Assembly (NCBI GenBank): GCA_905250125.1
Contig: CAJNOL010000041.1
Coordinates: forward strand, 276,565 to 340,564
Origin: Rotaria sordida
Lineage: Eukaryota > Rotifera > Eurotatoria > Philodinida > Philodinidae
Direction: 5' to 3'
DNA length: 64,000 bases
This document shows positions 61,450-64,000 of the stretch, in pieces. Each line of letters opens with the position of its first letter. The first letter of the stretch is position 1. The notes under the pieces were generated by a model. The model made no database searches. It worked only from the letters and a program-made list of their open reading frames with translations, and was not told the origin of the DNA. Both the position numbers and the translations under genes were made by a program.

Positions 61450-62691
61450 ATGGGAAATCTTCATCCGTCTCGTTCTGAACGTCCAGAACTAAACGAACGT
61501 GAATTATCTTATATAACTCTTCATACTCATTTTACACGAAAACAGATAAATGATTTTTATATTCGATTTTTAACTTATTATCCACGTGGTTATGTAAACT
61601 TTCAACAATTTTGTGATTTATATTGTAATGAATTAAAAAATTTACATAATTCACGGCCATTACTTGAACGTTTATTTCATCATATAGATACAGATAAAAA
61701 TGGACAATTAAATTTTAAAGAAATTTTATTTTTTAAAGCTATTACTATGCCTGAAACAGATAATGACGAAAAATTTCGATGGATTTTTTTTCTTTATGAT
61801 ACTAATCTTGATCATCATATTGATGAATATGAATTTTTAAATTTATGTCATTTAGCTTATTTTATTCATGGAAAATTATTAACAAAAGATCGTTTAAATG
61901 AATTAAAAATTTTATTTGAAAAATTTGATATTAATAATGATAAACAATTAAATTGTGAAGAATTTATACAATTATGTCAACAATGTATAGATTTACTTGA
62001 ATTAATAGCACCTATGTTTAATAATACAAAATGGAATTCAAAAGTTAGTTGAATTCTTCTTTCGACAATATTTAATATTACTTGGTATTTTTTTTTTTGT
62101 CTTTAGAAAAACCCTTGTGGCACATTTACAACAACAACAAATGAACTTACATCGGATCGAATAGATTATTTAACAAATCGAACAAAATTTACTCGTGAAA
62201 AAATTTTATATTATTATCAAATATTTCGAAAACATTGTCATTCAGGTCGTTTATCAAAAAGTGAATTTATTAATTTTTATAAAAAATTACTTCAATCAAA
62301 TTCATCGGAAACTTATTGTGAATTTTTATTTCGTGCTTTTGATAGTTTATCAAATGATGGTTTTATACAATTTGATGAATATCTTATTGCTATCTATATA
62401 CATAGTAATGCAAGTACACCACGTGAAAAACTTGAATGGCTTTTTAATGCTTATGATCGTGATGGTAATGGATTTATTAGTTATAATGAAATAAATCAAA
62501 TTGTTCATGCACTTTTTATTTTATACGGTATTGATAGAGAAAAACATAGTGTAGGTTATATATCATATGAAATTATGGCAATATTAGATTTAAATGATGA
62601 TGATAAAGTATCTAAACAAGAATTTATAAATATGCTTAAAGATAAAGAACTTACTAATTTCTTAGCTCCATCACTTATTAAACAAAATTAA
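61450..62691 (+). CDS. Double neuronal-calcium-sensor (recoverin-like) protein with two four-EF-hand modules, 392 aa
   Basis: Exons 61450-62043 and 62107-62691 join in phase 0. Each half has the layout of a complete NCS protein (about 190 aa). First half: a degenerate EF1 with FTRKQINDFY and a YPRGYVNFQQF loop, then DTDKNGQLNFKE, DTNLDHHIDEYE and DINNDKQLNCEE. Second half: FTREKILYYYQIF, CHSGRLSKSEF, the altered DSLSNDGFIQFDE, then DRDGNGFISYNE and DLNDDDKVSKQE. Known NCS proteins are single modules of about 190 aa that sense calcium and regulate kinases, channels or cyclases. A head-to-tail fusion of two is unusual. The start MGN suggests N-myristoylation, but residue 6 is Pro instead of the usual Ser/Thr, so this is uncertain. 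The intron lies near the module junction. Confidence 0.9.
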
Positions 62692-63120
62692 AATAATTTC
62701 AAAAAAAAAAGAGAAACAAAAAAAACAATCTTACTAGATGTCTGATTATTTGCTAGATCAAATAACAAATCAGATATTGGTCAATAGACGACGCTACTTA
62801 TAATTTGTTCTGAATTTTGGTACTTCGATTATATTATGTCAATTTTCCATCTTCGTAATAAACTTTTTTTTCTGTTTTATTTGATTATTTGAATAAACTA
62901 TCTTACTGAACTACACTTCTATGTTCTTGACAAACATTATACACTCCAACATAAAATGATAAAAAAAGAAGAGCGGAAATGATAAGAAGGAAAAGCTAAT
63001 AAATAAATATATGAAAATAATAATCTAAAGAAAGAGAAAAAATGAATGCATTACTTAACATGTTGTTCTTGTTTGTTTTCTCATCATTGAATATATACAT
63101 ACTTCAATCGAGGCCAAATC
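62692..63120. other. Intergenic before the ABAT gene
   Basis: 429 bp, AT-rich, with A-rich tracts following the NCS stop and near 62940-63045. No gene or repeat is seen. Confidence 0.5.
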
Positions 63121-64000
63121 ATGAAAAGTATTTGTTATTTGTCGATGAGATTGAAGTTTCTCTTTGCTTCCAGTGTGTTCTATTTAGACAATGAAAGCTA
63201 CAAGTCTTCTCCACCTTCGAAATCTTCTTCAATTTCGTACACAATGTCGAGGTTTGTTGATTGCTTAAAAAATATAATGACAAAACGTCGAATTAATTTA
63301 GGAAACAACATTCTCAGTCAAGAACCATCGGGTCCAAAAATGAAAACAGAAATTCCTGTACGAGGTTTCTTTGTAAAACTTTGGTTTTTTGAGATAAATT
63401 CTTTTTTTCATGTATATATAAGGGTCCAAAATCAAAACAATTCATGAAAAAACTCGAGAAAACACAAGTACATAACTATTTTTGAATTTTATAGAAAAAT
63501 ACAAATCAATGATTTTCTAATTTCATAACTTAGAACGCTTTAAGTACAATCTTTGTATTGGATGTTGAAAAATCTATAGGCAATTATGCTGTTGACGTTG
63601 ATGGAAATATTTTATTAGATGTTTATGAACAAATTGCTTCTCTTCCACTAGGTAATCTATTCAATATATAAGAGAAAGAATCTTATATTTTAAATTACTT
63701 TGTTTTTTTTTGTTTGATCTAGGTTACAATCATCCAGCGATTCAAAAAGTTTTTCAAGATTCAAAAAATTTGGTTCGTTACTATAGATCATCAAATATTA
63801 TCATTCAAATTTCTTTCATATAGAGTCAACTTGTTAATCGACCAGCACTCGGTGTTCATCCAACACCTCAATTTATTAAACAAATAGATCAAACACTACT
63901 TCGAGTTATATATTATTATCTAATTTTTTGATTTACTAATTTGATTTTGTGTGCATCTATCTAGATTGCACCTAAAGGTCTTGACTATATTCAACCAATG
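63121..64000 (+). CDS. ABAT: 4-aminobutyrate aminotransferase, N-terminal part (3' end outside window)
   Basis: ABAT is the mitochondrial PLP enzyme that converts GABA to succinic semialdehyde. Exons are 63121-63357, 63423-63467, 63534-63651, 63723-63772, 63824-63904 and 63965 onward, all in one frame. Family landmarks are GPKMKTEIPGPKS, IGNYAVDVDGNILLDVYEQI, PLGYNHPAIQK, LVNRPALGVHP and IAPKGLDYIQPM, which follow the order of the human enzyme. The first about 60 residues are hydrophobic, Ser-rich and basic, fitting a mitochondrial presequence. Starts at 63121 or 63244 are both possible. The PLP-binding Lys lies beyond the window. No defects are seen. Confidence 0.93.

Noticed and set aside
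1..64000. CRISPR arrays, bacterial operons, rRNA genes, telomeric repeats
   Set aside because: None is visible. All genes are intron-bearing eukaryotic types.

Overview
The window is a piece of an AT-rich, compact eukaryotic genome. Genes have many short introns (about 45-80 bp, GT-AG). Several genes have an unpaired 3' splice acceptor just before the start codon, as in spliced-leader trans-splicing. Transposon content is dominated by short non-autonomous DNA elements. Gene content and style fit an invertebrate, most likely a bdelloid rotifer; this is an inference from style, not from a diagnostic marker.

Layout. 1-4298 (+): 3' part of an IQSEC/BRAG-type Arf-GEF with a 3-kb intron. 4550-5480 (-): unrecognised coiled-coil protein. 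5481-8806: transposon relics. 8807-10903 (-): disordered 698-aa protein with a 39-bp coding tandem repeat. 10904-16317: gene-poor, with one TTAA-flanked element. 16318-28746 (+): complete 20-exon ZNFX1-type helicase (1944 aa), several of whose introns hold transposons, including a 1.5-kb foldback. 29269-52182: a 20.5-kb block between two direct copies of a 1.23-kb MITE (details below). 53370-55396 (-): FHA-domain protein kinase of Chk2 type. 56778-59696 (+): ceramide kinase. 60888-61133 (-): 64-aa two-exon microgene. 61450-62691 (+): double neuronal-calcium-sensor protein. 63121-64000 (+): 5' part of 4-aminobutyrate aminotransferase.

The main discovery is the 20.5-kb block at 30494-50954. Almost every gene in it is broken: a Neuralized-type E3, CWC15, symplekin, a class-1 P4-ATPase and PTAR1. 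The recognised genes outside it read cleanly. The Neuralized gene is split in the middle of an exon. Its 5' exons lie at the left end of the block and its 3' exons at the right end, each cut exactly at a MITE border. The 8-bp target duplications are exchanged between the two MITE copies: CGTATATA faces inward on both, and CCTATATG/CCTACATG faces outward on both. This is what is expected if a circular (or tandem) DNA carrying PTAR1-Neuralized[MITE]-CWC15-symplekin-P4-ATPase recombined with a second MITE sitting between ZNFX1 and the kinase gene. An assembly-graph loop through the repeat is the main alternative.

The intact genes do not form one pathway. ZNFX1 points to RNA surveillance, the FHA kinase to checkpoint-like signalling, ceramide kinase to lipid signalling, the double NCS protein to calcium sensing and ABAT to GABA breakdown. 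The spread of hAT-like and TTAA-type MITEs, many inside introns, is the common theme of the noncoding DNA.
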